Part shown: one piece after another, positions 43,549 through 51,272 of the stretch
Position numbering within the stretch: the stretch's first letter is position 1
Layout of the letters: each line of letters starts with the position of its first letter
Origin: Gammaproteobacteria bacterium
GTDB taxonomy: Bacteria > Pseudomonadota > Gammaproteobacteria > HTCC5015
Length of the DNA: 64,000 bases
Assembly (NCBI GenBank): GCA_028284675.1
Contig: JANQRI010000028.1
Span: 28,356-92,355, forward strand
Direction: 5' to 3'
Position numbers and translations under genes: made by a program
Notes under the pieces: generated by a model
What the model was told of the DNA's origin: nothing
The model's input: only the letters and a program-made list of their open reading frames with translations
Database searches by the model: none

Positions 43549-45270
43549 ATGACCAAAAAGCACACCCGTAAAACTCCCACTAAACAAAAACCATCACCCA
43601 GAGAGTATTCTTCACAAGTTGTCGATGGTGTGGAACGCACACCCAGCCGCGCAATGCTCAGGCCCGTCGGCTTTAGTGATGAGGATTTCAAAAAACCGCA
43701 AATTGGTATTGCATCCACCTGGAGCATGGTAACCCCCTGCAATATGCATATCGACAAATTGGCTGATGCAGCATGCGAAGGCGCCGACCAGGCAGGCGGT
43801 AAAGGCATCATCTTTAACACCATCAGCATCTCAGACGGTATTTCCATGGGTACCGAAGGTATGAAATACAGCCTGGTTTCGCGTGAAGTGATTGCCGACT
43901 CCATTGAAACGGTTGTCGGATGCCAGGGCTACGACGGCGTTGTTGCATTGGGCGGATGCGACAAAAACATGCCGGGCTGCATGATTGGACTGGCACGCCT
44001 GAACCGGCCAGCGATTTTCGTCTACGGCGGAACCATTATGCCCGGACGCTACCAGGGTAAAAATATTGATGTGGTTTCAACATTTGAGGCAGTCGGAGCC
44101 TATGCGGCAAAAACCATTCCGCTGAAAGAAGTCAAAGAAATCGAGAAAAATGCGATTCCCGGACCCGGCTCCTGCGGCGGCATGTATACTGCCAATACGA
44201 TGGCATCAGCCATCGAGGCACTTGGCATGAGCCTGCCAAACAGCTCGGCACAAAACGCAATCTCCAAAGACAAGCAGCAGGACTGCCATGCTTCCGGTGC
44301 CGCAGTGTTGAAACTGCTGAAGAAAAATATCCGACCGTTGGATATCATGACTAAAAAAGCCTTTGAAAATGCCATCACCGTGGTGATCGCACTGGGTGGC
44401 TCCACCAACGCAGTATTGCATTTACTCGCGATCGCACATGCCTGCAATATCAAGCTCAAGCTTGATGATTTTACGCGTATCGGCAAAAAAGTGCCGGTAC
44501 TGGCTGACCTTAAACCCAGCGGCCGTTATATGATGTCCGAACTGATAAAAATCGGCGGCATCCAACCATTAATGAAAATGCTGTTAGATGCAGGTTTGTT
44601 GCATGGCGACTGCCTGACCGTTACCGGCAAAACGTTAAAAGAAAATCTCAAAGGCGTGGCGCCCTATCCGGCCAAACAAGACATCATCCGGGCACTCGAT
44701 GCACCGATTAAAAAAGACAGCCACCTTGTTGTGCTTTATGGCAACCTAGCACCGGCTGGTGCGATCGCCAAAATATCCGGTAAAGAAGGTCTTAGCTTTA
44801 CCGGCAAAGCCCGCGTGTATAACTCCGAGGAACAGGCGCTGCAGAGAATCCTGGACGGTACAGTCAAAAAAGGTGACGTGATTGTTGTTCGCTACGAAGG
44901 TCCAAAAGGCGGCCCCGGAATGCGGGAAATGCTCTCACCAACTTCTGCCGTCATGGGCAGAGGGCTGGGCAAAGATATCGCATTGATTACCGATGGGCGC
45001 TTCTCCGGCGGCAGTCACGGCTTTGTTGTCGGCCATATTACGCCTGAAGCGTATGTCGGCGGACCGCTCGCACTGGTCAAGAACGGTGATCACATCACAA
45101 TCGATGCCAAAAAACGCAGCATCAGCCTGCATGTTTCCGAACGCGAACTGAAAACACGACTCAAAAACTGGAAACAACCCAAGCCTCGCTACAAGCGGGG
45201 CGTACTTGCCAAATATGCAAAGCTGGTCAGCTCAGCATCAGAAGGCGCGGTAACCGACAAGCAGCTTTGA
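43549..45270 (+). CDS. ilvD: Dihydroxy-acid dehydratase
   Basis: Third shared enzyme of isoleucine/valine synthesis; dehydrates dihydroxy acids to 2-keto acids with an iron-sulfur cluster. Cluster cysteines and surrounding text are intact: TPCNMHI, GGCDKNMPGCMIG, and GPGSCGGMYTANTM. The C-terminal part has YEGPKGGPGMREML and LITDGRFSGGSHGF. At 573 residues it belongs to the shorter group, often with a [2Fe-2S] cluster, rather than the ~616-residue E. coli type. A basic 17-residue extension (MTKKHTRKTPTKQKPSP) precedes the domain. No strong Shine-Dalgarno is seen. No other ilv gene is nearby. Confidence 0.96.
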   Translation: MTKKHTRKTPTKQKPSPREYSSQVVDGVERTPSRAMLRPVGFSDEDFKKPQIGIASTWSMVTPCNMHIDKLADAACEGADQAGGKGIIFNTISISDGISMGTEGMKYSLVSREVIADSIETVVGCQGYDGVVALGGCDKNMPGCMIGLARLNRPAIFVYGGTIMPGRYQGKNIDVVSTFEAVGAYAAKTIPLKEVKEIEKNAIPGPGSCGGMYTANTMASAIEALGMSLPNSSAQNAISKDKQQDCHASGAAVLKLLKKNIRPLDIMTKKAFENAITVVIALGGSTNAVLHLLAIAHACNIKLKLDDFTRIGKKVPVLADLKPSGRYMMSELIKIGGIQPLMKMLLDAGLLHGDCLTVTGKTLKENLKGVAPYPAKQDIIRALDAPIKKDSHLVVLYGNLAPAGAIAKISGKEGLSFTGKARVYNSEEQALQRILDGTVKKGDVIVVRYEGPKGGPGMREMLSPTSAVMGRGLGKDIALITDGRFSGGSHGFVVGHITPEAYVGGPLALVKNGDHITIDAKKRSISLHVSERELKTRLKNWKQPKPRYKRGVLAKYAKLVSSASEGAVTDKQL

Positions 45271-45312
45271 AAATGACAACGCAGTGTTTATCGCAATAAG
45301 GTTATTGGCGAA

Positions 45313-45339
45313 ATACGGATACAGTTATACAATCCGTAT
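45313..45339 (+). promoter_or_regulatory. Hairpin directly before the argA start
   Basis: ATACGGAT (45313-45320) and ATCCGTAT (45332-45339) pair perfectly around an 11-base loop and end 5 bases before the ATG at 45345. No Shine-Dalgarno lies between stem and ATG. It would shape ribosome access to argA, or serve as a protein-binding operator at DNA level. Confidence 0.5.
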
Positions 45340-45344
45340 CCATC

Positions 45345-46709
45345 ATGTCGATACCAGCTGATATAAAAATGACAGCATCCCCGGAATCAGGGGAGCACAA
45401 GCCCAACGACCGTGTACAGTGGTTGCGCGATGCAGCGCCTTATATTAATGCGCACCGGGGCCGCACATTTGTCATTGAGTTTGGCGGTGAGTGCCTGCTC
45501 GGCCCGGCGTTTTATACACTGATCAATGATATCGCCATCTTAAAAAGCCTGGGTATAAAGCTTGTGCTGGTTCATGGCGCCCGCCCACAAATCGAGGCTC
45601 GTCTGAAACAGCTCGGGGCAAAAAGTCACTATGCAGACGGATTACGCATTACCGATGAACACGCTCTACCCACAGTAAAAGAAGCAGTCGGCGGAGTCAG
45701 GCTGGATATTGAGGCACAACTATCACTGTGTCTGATCAATACACCCATGGCAGGCAGCCAATTAAGGGTTATATCCGGCAACTTTGTAACCGCGAAACCC
45801 TATGGCGTGCGTAATGGTATTGATTTCTGCCATACCGGCGAAATCCGCAAAATAGACAGTGCCACATTACAGGCCCAACTGGACGCCGGTCACATTGTAT
45901 TATTATCACCATTAGGCTACTCACCGACCGGCGAAATTTTCAATCTACGCGCGGAAGATGTTGCGACTGCCACTGCCGTCGCATTAAATGCGGATAAACT
46001 GATATTTATGCTGGATGGACCGGGACTGCTGGATAAAAAAAGAAATCAAATAACACAATTAACAATCGCGCAGGCAAAACAGCTTTTAAATACAGACAAA
46101 TCTCTCACTGAACCGGTGCAACATGATTTGCAATCGGCGATTGACGCCTGCGGCCAGGGTGTTTCCAGAATACATTTACTCAGCCATAAACTAAACGGCG
46201 GCCTGCTTCAGGAGTTGTACACACGCGATGGTGTCGGCACCCTGATTACAACCGAAAAATATGAAACAATCAGAACTGCCGATATTGAAGATATTGGCGG
46301 CATACTGGCGCTGATAAAACCACTGGAAGCAAACGGCACATTGTTAAAAAGATCGCGTGAACAACTTGAGCTGGAGATCGACAAATTCACAGTAATCGAA
46401 CTCGACGGCAAAGTTATCGGTTGCGCCGCCCTATACCCTTACAAAGACAAAAAGACCGGGGAACTGGCATGCATCGTGGTCGACCCTAATCACACAAATA
46501 ATGCGCGAGGCAAAGAGCTGCTGAAACATATCGAGCAGCAGGCCATTAATGCCGGTTTAACCAGTTTGTTTGTATTAACAACACAGACCGCGCATTGGTT
46601 CCGCGAACAGGGATTTGAACCTGGTAAAGAAAATCAACTACCGCCGGTTAAGCAACAACTTTACAACTACCAACGTAACTCAAAAATATTGCTTAAGCGT
46701 ATTAGCTGA
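45345..46709 (+). CDS. argA: Amino-acid N-acetyltransferase (N-acetylglutamate synthase)
   Basis: First step of arginine synthesis. The protein is the classical fused form: an amino-acid-kinase-like domain (about 25-295; FVIEFGGECL, LVLVHGARPQIEARLKQLG, and SPLGYSPTGEIFNL) that binds arginine, and a C-terminal GNAT domain (about 310-450; CAALYPYKDKKTGELACIVV, RGKELLKHIE, WFREQGFEP). 454 residues, slightly longer than E. coli ArgA because of an N-terminal stretch; a second ATG at 45369 could also be used. The start is preceded by a hairpin rather than a visible Shine-Dalgarno. The gene follows ilvD by 74 bases. Confidence 0.95.
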   Translation: MSIPADIKMTASPESGEHKPNDRVQWLRDAAPYINAHRGRTFVIEFGGECLLGPAFYTLINDIAILKSLGIKLVLVHGARPQIEARLKQLGAKSHYADGLRITDEHALPTVKEAVGGVRLDIEAQLSLCLINTPMAGSQLRVISGNFVTAKPYGVRNGIDFCHTGEIRKIDSATLQAQLDAGHIVLLSPLGYSPTGEIFNLRAEDVATATAVALNADKLIFMLDGPGLLDKKRNQITQLTIAQAKQLLNTDKSLTEPVQHDLQSAIDACGQGVSRIHLLSHKLNGGLLQELYTRDGVGTLITTEKYETIRTADIEDIGGILALIKPLEANGTLLKRSREQLELEIDKFTVIELDGKVIGCAALYPYKDKKTGELACIVVDPNHTNNARGKELLKHIEQQAINAGLTSLFVLTTQTAHWFREQGFEPGKENQLPPVKQQLYNYQRNSKILLKRIS

Positions 46710-47099
46710 CGTTAAAGCATCTTTCCCGCCGCCTTGGGGGGAGGGGGAATGAGGGCAGCGGAAAAGACGCTTACGCCTAGTTAGACCAAAAGTTTTAGCA
46801 GTAATCAAAAGTACTCAACATTCCTGGTTGGGGACCATGACCACTGACCTAACAATTGCAAAACATATGCCAATTACCGAGTTTTCACCAAGTGATTGAT
46901 ATACCTTAAGTTTTTTAAATGCCCGCAATAGATGCCACGCCAAAAGCGGCAATCATTGCACCAACATAAAACTATCTATGCAAGAAACTGGTACACAAGC
47001 ACCGTTTGACCGGCAAAAGCCCTGGAATGCTGTATTCAACTTTTGTTACATTTGCCTGCTGATATTTGGGAGCCTTTGCTAAAAACATCTTGGGAGAAA
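46710..47099. other. Non-coding region between argA and the SMR gene
   Basis: 390 bases. Near the argA end is a G-rich stretch (46734-46756, runs of six, five and three G). No hairpin with a T-run, no clear ncRNA and no coding frame with a ribosome-binding site was seen. A TTGACC at about 47007 could be a -35, but no good -10 stands at 16-18 bases. No guanidine riboswitch hallmarks were found. Confidence 0.4.
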
Positions 47100-47429
47100 A
47101 TGATTTTGACACGGGAATGGCTATATTTATTATCCGCCGGCATGCTGGAAATTGCCTGGCTGGTCACCGTAAAGTATAGCGAGGGTTTCACCCGATTCTG
47201 GCCCACGTTACTACTGTTTGTTTTTGCTATCAGCGCATCATACCTGGTTGCTCTGGCGGTGAAAGCCATACCGGCCGGTACTGTATATGCAGTCTGGACC
47301 GGAATCGGCGTATGCGGCGGAGCAATTATCGGCATTTTATTATTCAATGAATCCCGGGAGTGGCTGCGTTTAGCCAGCATCCTGATGATTATCACCGGCA
47401 TTGTAGGGCTCAAACTAACCCAGGCTTGA
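47100..47429 (+). CDS. SMR-family exporter, SugE/Gdx-like
   Basis: 109-residue four-helix membrane protein of the small multidrug resistance family. The ATG at 47100 follows GGGAGAA at ideal spacing, so the longer frame from 47043 is rejected. The essential membrane glutamate is in GMLEIAWLVTVKYSEGFTRF; this text, with KYSEGFT, favours the SugE/Gdx (guanidinium exporter) branch over EmrE. Helix 3 has PAGTVYAVWTGIGVCGG, as in the family. It works as a dual-topology dimer in the inner membrane. The LemA-like gene starts 7 bases after its stop. Confidence 0.9.
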   Translation: MILTREWLYLLSAGMLEIAWLVTVKYSEGFTRFWPTLLLFVFAISASYLVALAVKAIPAGTVYAVWTGIGVCGGAIIGILLFNESREWLRLASILMIITGIVGLKLTQA

Positions 47430-47436
47430 TATAAAC

Positions 47437-47931
47437 ATGACCGAAATCTGGCTATGGGTTTTATTATTACTGGCGTGTTTTTTCGCGATACAAAGCCATT
47501 ACCTTCGAAAAGACTATAAAAAAGTAATGCAGCATTGGCAATTACTTGAACAGGCTTTACAAAAACGCCTCGACGCACTTAAAACATTCGTGAGCGAAAA
47601 TGCTGAAACAGCAGAGAATCTCTCGGCGCTGCAAAAAGAAATAAAGCCCCTGGAAACCCGTAAAGATGACCGTTTAAAAAAGTTAATCCAACGCGCCGCA
47701 TTAGAATCACGCTTAAGCCGCGAAGCGGCAACACTGCTGAACAATAAAACACCCGAACTGCATAACACTCTGACCGATCTGGAAAATACGATTAAAACTT
47801 CACTCCGCTATTATCAGATCTCCGCTAACCGCTATAACCTGCGACTGGAAAGCGTGTCGGGTAAATTACTTTCGACACTGAGCACCCTGGAACCTGCACC
47901 GGAGCTAAAAATCGAATATATATGCGATTAG
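47437..47931 (+). CDS. LemA-like membrane-anchored helical protein
   Basis: 164 residues. One N-terminal membrane helix (MTEIWLWVLLLLACFFAIQS) is followed by long amphipathic helices. The end resembles LemA: SLRYYQISANRYNLRLESV, where LemA has a Tyr-Asn pair before the last helix. It is shorter than typical LemA (~190) and the N-terminal YN-signature region is not clear, so this is a probable distant member. Function of LemA is poorly known. It is probably cotranscribed with the SMR gene. Its last 4 bases overlap the convergent small membrane protein gene. Confidence 0.65.
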   Translation: MTEIWLWVLLLLACFFAIQSHYLRKDYKKVMQHWQLLEQALQKRLDALKTFVSENAETAENLSALQKEIKPLETRKDDRLKKLIQRAALESRLSREAATLLNNKTPELHNTLTDLENTIKTSLRYYQISANRYNLRLESVSGKLLSTLSTLEPAPELKIEYICD

Positions 47932-48071
47932 CCTGAGAATAGAAAATATTTAATCAGGTATGTAACGCCTGCAACCAAACATAACGATATACAATAAAGA
48001 CCGATAAACCAGGCAAACCGGTTAATCGCCGCTTTTTTATATTCGAAAAAACGTAAGGCTTTAATTTTCAT
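47928..48071 (-). CDS. Small membrane protein (47 aa), DUF2474-like, end of the cyd operon
   Basis: Starts at the ATG at 48071, which overlaps the end of the DUF1287 gene by 11 bases (GGGGAAT just before the ATG). A basic N-terminus (MKIKALRFFEYKKAAINRF) leads into a single membrane helix (AWFIGLYCISLCLVAGVTYL) and the chain ends IKYFLFSG. The pattern Arg/Phe-Trp-Phe-x-Leu...Ser...Val-x-Tyr resembles DUF2474 peptides encoded next to cytochrome bd genes. It is fourth in the order cydA, cydB, DUF1287, this gene. A role as a bd-oxidase accessory subunit, as for CydX, is inference. Confidence 0.6.
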   Translation of the reverse strand: MKIKALRFFEYKKAAINRFAWFIGLYCISLCLVAGVTYLIKYFLFSG

Positions 48072-48669
48072 ATTCCCCGGGAGCATACCGGTAATGCCCG
48101 GTAATTTCATAGTTAAAAAGCATATCCTCAAGCTTGGGCCCGGCACCTATATTGTGCACAATCAATGGATTCCCGCTATCGCTTGACACCCTATCGCTAA
48201 CAATACCAATATGCGGAAGATCAGCCGCTAACATCCAGGTAACGATATCACCCGGTGAATAATCTTCCTTACGGTTACTTACTGGTAATACCTCACCATG
48301 TCGCGCGAAAAAAACCTGCAAATTCAGAACCCGCCTGTGATCAATATTGTGATCCGGGGTACGATGCCCCCATATCCGCCTTGAGGGATAGCGCTCAAAA
48401 TTTGCTAACATATCCTCGTGCACCATTTTTTGCAGATCCACACCAACAGCACGATACGACCTGATTACTACATCGGTACATACTCCAATATAGGCGGGCA
48501 CATCTCCATTGGGATAATCAATGGGTATATAAGAACCATCATAACGCACTGTATGCCTGGTCCGGTCGACTGCAGCACTAACAAAATCAGCCTGGAAACT
48601 ACCGGCAAAAGAAACCTGCGAACACAACCCCAGCACCGTTACCCGGCATAAACGGCATAAGCTCACCAT
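48061..48669 (-). CDS. DUF1287 exported protein
   Basis: About 202 residues from the ATG at 48669, 10 bases after the cydB stop; the frame extends into cydB but those codons are not needed. The start (MVSLCRLCRVTVLGLCSQVSFA-G) is a plausible signal peptide. The body matches DUF1287: VRYDGSYIPIDYPNGDVPAY, GVCTDVVIRSYR, GHRTPDHNIDHRRV, PGDIVTWML and HIGIVSD. The family is of NlpC/P60-like type, with the cysteine of GVCTDV and the histidine of LPHIGIV as likely catalytic residues. Function is unknown; its place inside a cyd operon is unusual. Confidence 0.85.
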   Translation of the reverse strand: MVSLCRLCRVTVLGLCSQVSFAGSFQADFVSAAVDRTRHTVRYDGSYIPIDYPNGDVPAYIGVCTDVVIRSYRAVGVDLQKMVHEDMLANFERYPSRRIWGHRTPDHNIDHRRVLNLQVFFARHGEVLPVSNRKEDYSPGDIVTWMLAADLPHIGIVSDRVSSDSGNPLIVHNIGAGPKLEDMLFNYEITGHYRYAPGEYEN

Positions 48670-48679
48670 GAAAGCTTTT

Positions 48680-49681
48680 TTAATGATAACCGTCACTCTC
48701 GTTGACCTTCCCACCAAAAATTCGATACCCCATAATGGTGTAGCCAATCACAAACGGCATAAAAATCGCGAAACCGATCAATACAAACAGCTGGCTCTCG
48801 GGCGGTGATGCCGCCTCCCAAAAAGTAATTGCACGCGGCACAATATACGGCCAGATGCTGATCACCAAACCAATATACGCCAATAAAAATAATGCCACGC
48901 TTAATAAAAAAGGCGGACCCTGAATGCGCTTAACCAAACAATACCAGGCGCCCCCGGCCAGCAGCAATGTTGCCAACGGCACTTGTGAAAGCCAATAAAA
49001 ATTCGGCAATGAAAACCAGCGATTCGCAATGTCCTGTTCAGCCCAAGCAGTCCAGACACTGACCAGCAAAATAAAGCACAACAATAACGGCAGTATTATT
49101 TTCGCCACCCGGTATGCCCATTGCTGCAAATCATCTTCGGTCTTGCGAATCAACCAGGTTGCTCCAAGCAGTGCATAGCCCGTCATAACCGCCAAACCGG
49201 TAAATATGGAAAACGGCGACAACCATCCGAACGGGCCACCGCTGTAGCTGCCCGCCTCTACCGGAATCCCCTGCACTACCGCACCCAATGTTACTCCCTG
49301 ACAAAACGCCGCCAGTGAACTGCCGACACTAAAAGAAATATCCCATAAAATACGGTGACTTTCATCAGCCTTGAAGCGAAATTCAAACGATACGCCGCGC
49401 AATATCAACGCGATCAGCATCAACATTAACGGCAAATACAGTGCCGACAACAATACCGCATAGGCTTTTGGAAATGCGGCCAGCAATCCGGCGCCGCCCA
49501 GTATCAGCCAGGTTTCATTACCATCCCAAAACGGAGTCACACTCAGCATCATTGTGTCACGATGTCGATCAGAACCAGCCAACGGAAATAAAATACCAAC
49601 ACCCAAATCAAATCCGTCAAGCACCACATATACCATCACACCGACAGCAATAATGACCACCCAAATCAATACCAGATCCAT
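48680..49681 (-). CDS. cydB: Cytochrome bd quinol oxidase subunit II (CioB type)
   Basis: 333-residue, eight- to nine-helix membrane protein that supports the haem subunit. The start MDLVLIWVVIIAVGVMVYVV followed by DGFDLGVG is the family signature; FWDGNETWLILGG also matches. Its length fits the cyanide-insensitive (CIO) group rather than the ~379-residue E. coli CydB. Its ATG overlaps the cydA stop (TGATG). DUF1287 follows 10 bases later. Confidence 0.95.
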   Translation of the reverse strand: MDLVLIWVVIIAVGVMVYVVLDGFDLGVGILFPLAGSDRHRDTMMLSVTPFWDGNETWLILGGAGLLAAFPKAYAVLLSALYLPLMLMLIALILRGVSFEFRFKADESHRILWDISFSVGSSLAAFCQGVTLGAVVQGIPVEAGSYSGGPFGWLSPFSIFTGLAVMTGYALLGATWLIRKTEDDLQQWAYRVAKIILPLLLCFILLVSVWTAWAEQDIANRWFSLPNFYWLSQVPLATLLLAGGAWYCLVKRIQGPPFLLSVALFLLAYIGLVISIWPYIVPRAITFWEAASPPESQLFVLIGFAIFMPFVIGYTIMGYRIFGGKVNESDGYH

Positions 49682-51060
49682 CAGTCACCCTCTACCGGCA
49701 TAAACGCAGGTTGCGCATGTTTGGCAGGTGTTATAGATCCCGGTTCATCTTTAATCTGCGGCCCCTTACGAATTATCCGCAACAAGTAATACAGGTAAGC
49801 ACCGAACAGCACACTGTAAACCAGCACGAAGGCCAACAGGGTGGTCAACACCTGCCACGGGGCAAGCGGCGATACGCCGTCCACGGTCCGCAACAAACCG
49901 TTGACCAACCACGGCTGCCGCCCGATCTCGGCAACATACCAACCGGCCAAAGTCGCCACCAGGCCGGCCGGAGCCATCCATAACAATACTCGTAAATACC
50001 ACCGCCGTGTCAACAGGCTGCCTCGCCATGTGTACCAAACACCCAACCAGGCCAAACACAGCATCAGCATGCCGAGGCCGACCATCACCCGAAAACTAAA
50101 GAACACCGGTGCCATTGGTGGCCGATCTTCCGGGGGTACTGATTTCAGACCTTTAATCACACCATTCGGATCATGCTCAAGAATCAGGCTGGCACCTTTT
50201 GGAATACCGATTTCAAACCGGTTTTTTTCAGCCTCCTGGTCCGGCAACGCAAACAACAGTAACGGTGCACCGGCCATGGTCTCCCAGCGGCCTTCCATTG
50301 CAGCCACCTTCATTGGCTGGTACTCATAAGCATTTAAACCATGCAGATCACCGACCAACACCTGCAAAGGCGTTAACAATGCTGCGGTCAGTAGTGCCAG
50401 TTTTAGTGCACGCCCGGCAAATTCCTGCTCACGTGCTTTCAGCACATACCAGGCACAAATACCCGCCACAAAAAAAGTCGTGGTAATCAGTGAAGCCAAC
50501 AGCATATGCGCCAACCGGTATGGAAATGACGGATTAAAAACCACTTCGAACCAGTCACGGACATAAAATACGCCGTCACGCAACTCTGTTCCGGCCGGTG
50601 TATGCATCCAGGAATTGGCCGACAGTATCCAGAACGCCGAAACCGTTGTACCCAGTGCCACCATCAGCGTGGCAAAATAGTGCAGCCGGGGCCCAACCCG
50701 GTTCCAGCCGAACAGCATGACTCCCAGAAAACCCGCTTCCATAAAAAATGCGGTCATCACCTCATAGGTCAGCAATGGCCCCAACACATTTCCGGCTGCT
50801 TCGGAAAAACGACTGAAGTTTGTGCCGAACTCGTAAGACAGCACAATACCCGACACCACACCCATACCAAAACTCAGCGCAAATATACGCCCCCAGAACA
50901 GGCATAACTGCTTGTACAGTGCACGTCCGGTCTTCAGCCACATACCCTCAAGAAAAGCCAGGTAAATCGCCAAGCCGATCGTGAGTGTTGGAAAAATAAT
51001 ATGAAAACTTACGGTAAACGCAAATTGAAGGCGGGACAAAAAAACTGCCGATAATTCCAT
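49681..51060 (-). CDS. cydA: Cytochrome bd quinol oxidase subunit I (CioA type)
   Basis: 459 residues carrying hemes b558, b595 and d; oxidises quinol and reduces O2 to water without pumping. Haem ligands are visible: His in TVSFHIIFPTL (about residue 20), His in YRLAHMLLASL and Met in SFRVMVGLGM. The Q-loop is short, and GWYVAEIGRQPW and the shorter chain mark the cyanide-insensitive CioA group. It is the first gene of a minus-strand operon cydA-cydB-DUF1287-small peptide. A TATAAT and a near-palindrome lie just upstream. Confidence 0.96.
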   Translation of the reverse strand: MELSAVFLSRLQFAFTVSFHIIFPTLTIGLAIYLAFLEGMWLKTGRALYKQLCLFWGRIFALSFGMGVVSGIVLSYEFGTNFSRFSEAAGNVLGPLLTYEVMTAFFMEAGFLGVMLFGWNRVGPRLHYFATLMVALGTTVSAFWILSANSWMHTPAGTELRDGVFYVRDWFEVVFNPSFPYRLAHMLLASLITTTFFVAGICAWYVLKAREQEFAGRALKLALLTAALLTPLQVLVGDLHGLNAYEYQPMKVAAMEGRWETMAGAPLLLFALPDQEAEKNRFEIGIPKGASLILEHDPNGVIKGLKSVPPEDRPPMAPVFFSFRVMVGLGMLMLCLAWLGVWYTWRGSLLTRRWYLRVLLWMAPAGLVATLAGWYVAEIGRQPWLVNGLLRTVDGVSPLAPWQVLTTLLAFVLVYSVLFGAYLYYLLRIIRKGPQIKDEPGSITPAKHAQPAFMPVEGD

Positions 51061-51092
51061 CTCGATGAAAACATAATAATTAAACCGCGATT

Positions 51093-51117
51093 ATTATAAC
51101 TTAAATCGAACTCGATT
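51093..51117 (-). promoter_or_regulatory. Promoter -10 and palindrome upstream of cydA
   Basis: TATAAT on the minus strand (51098-51093), 33 bases before the cydA ATG. Directly upstream is AATCGA-GT-TCGATT (51117-51104), a perfect 6-base inverted repeat placed between the expected -35 and -10. The -35 is weak, as for regulated promoters. The palindrome could be a repressor site; it does not match the FNR or ArcA consensus. Confidence 0.5.
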
Positions 51118-51272
51118 AACTTGGCTTTAACAGGGCTTGCTGTAAAAAATTTTCCTAAACTTTTTCCCCCTTCGAACCGCTAATAAATATCATCCGGCAA
51201 CAAAAAAACTTAAAACCGGTGATAACAAAATATCGGCAAACGAGCCTTTTCGCAGAATAACCTCAAAATAAT

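Noticed and set aside
46734..46756. G-quadruplex in the G-rich run after argA
   Set aside because: There are only three separate G-runs of three or more, so the four-tract rule is not met without splitting a run.
47043..47099. Extended N-terminus of the SMR protein
   Set aside because: The upstream codons add a non-family extension and contain the GGGAGAA that serves the ATG at 47100.
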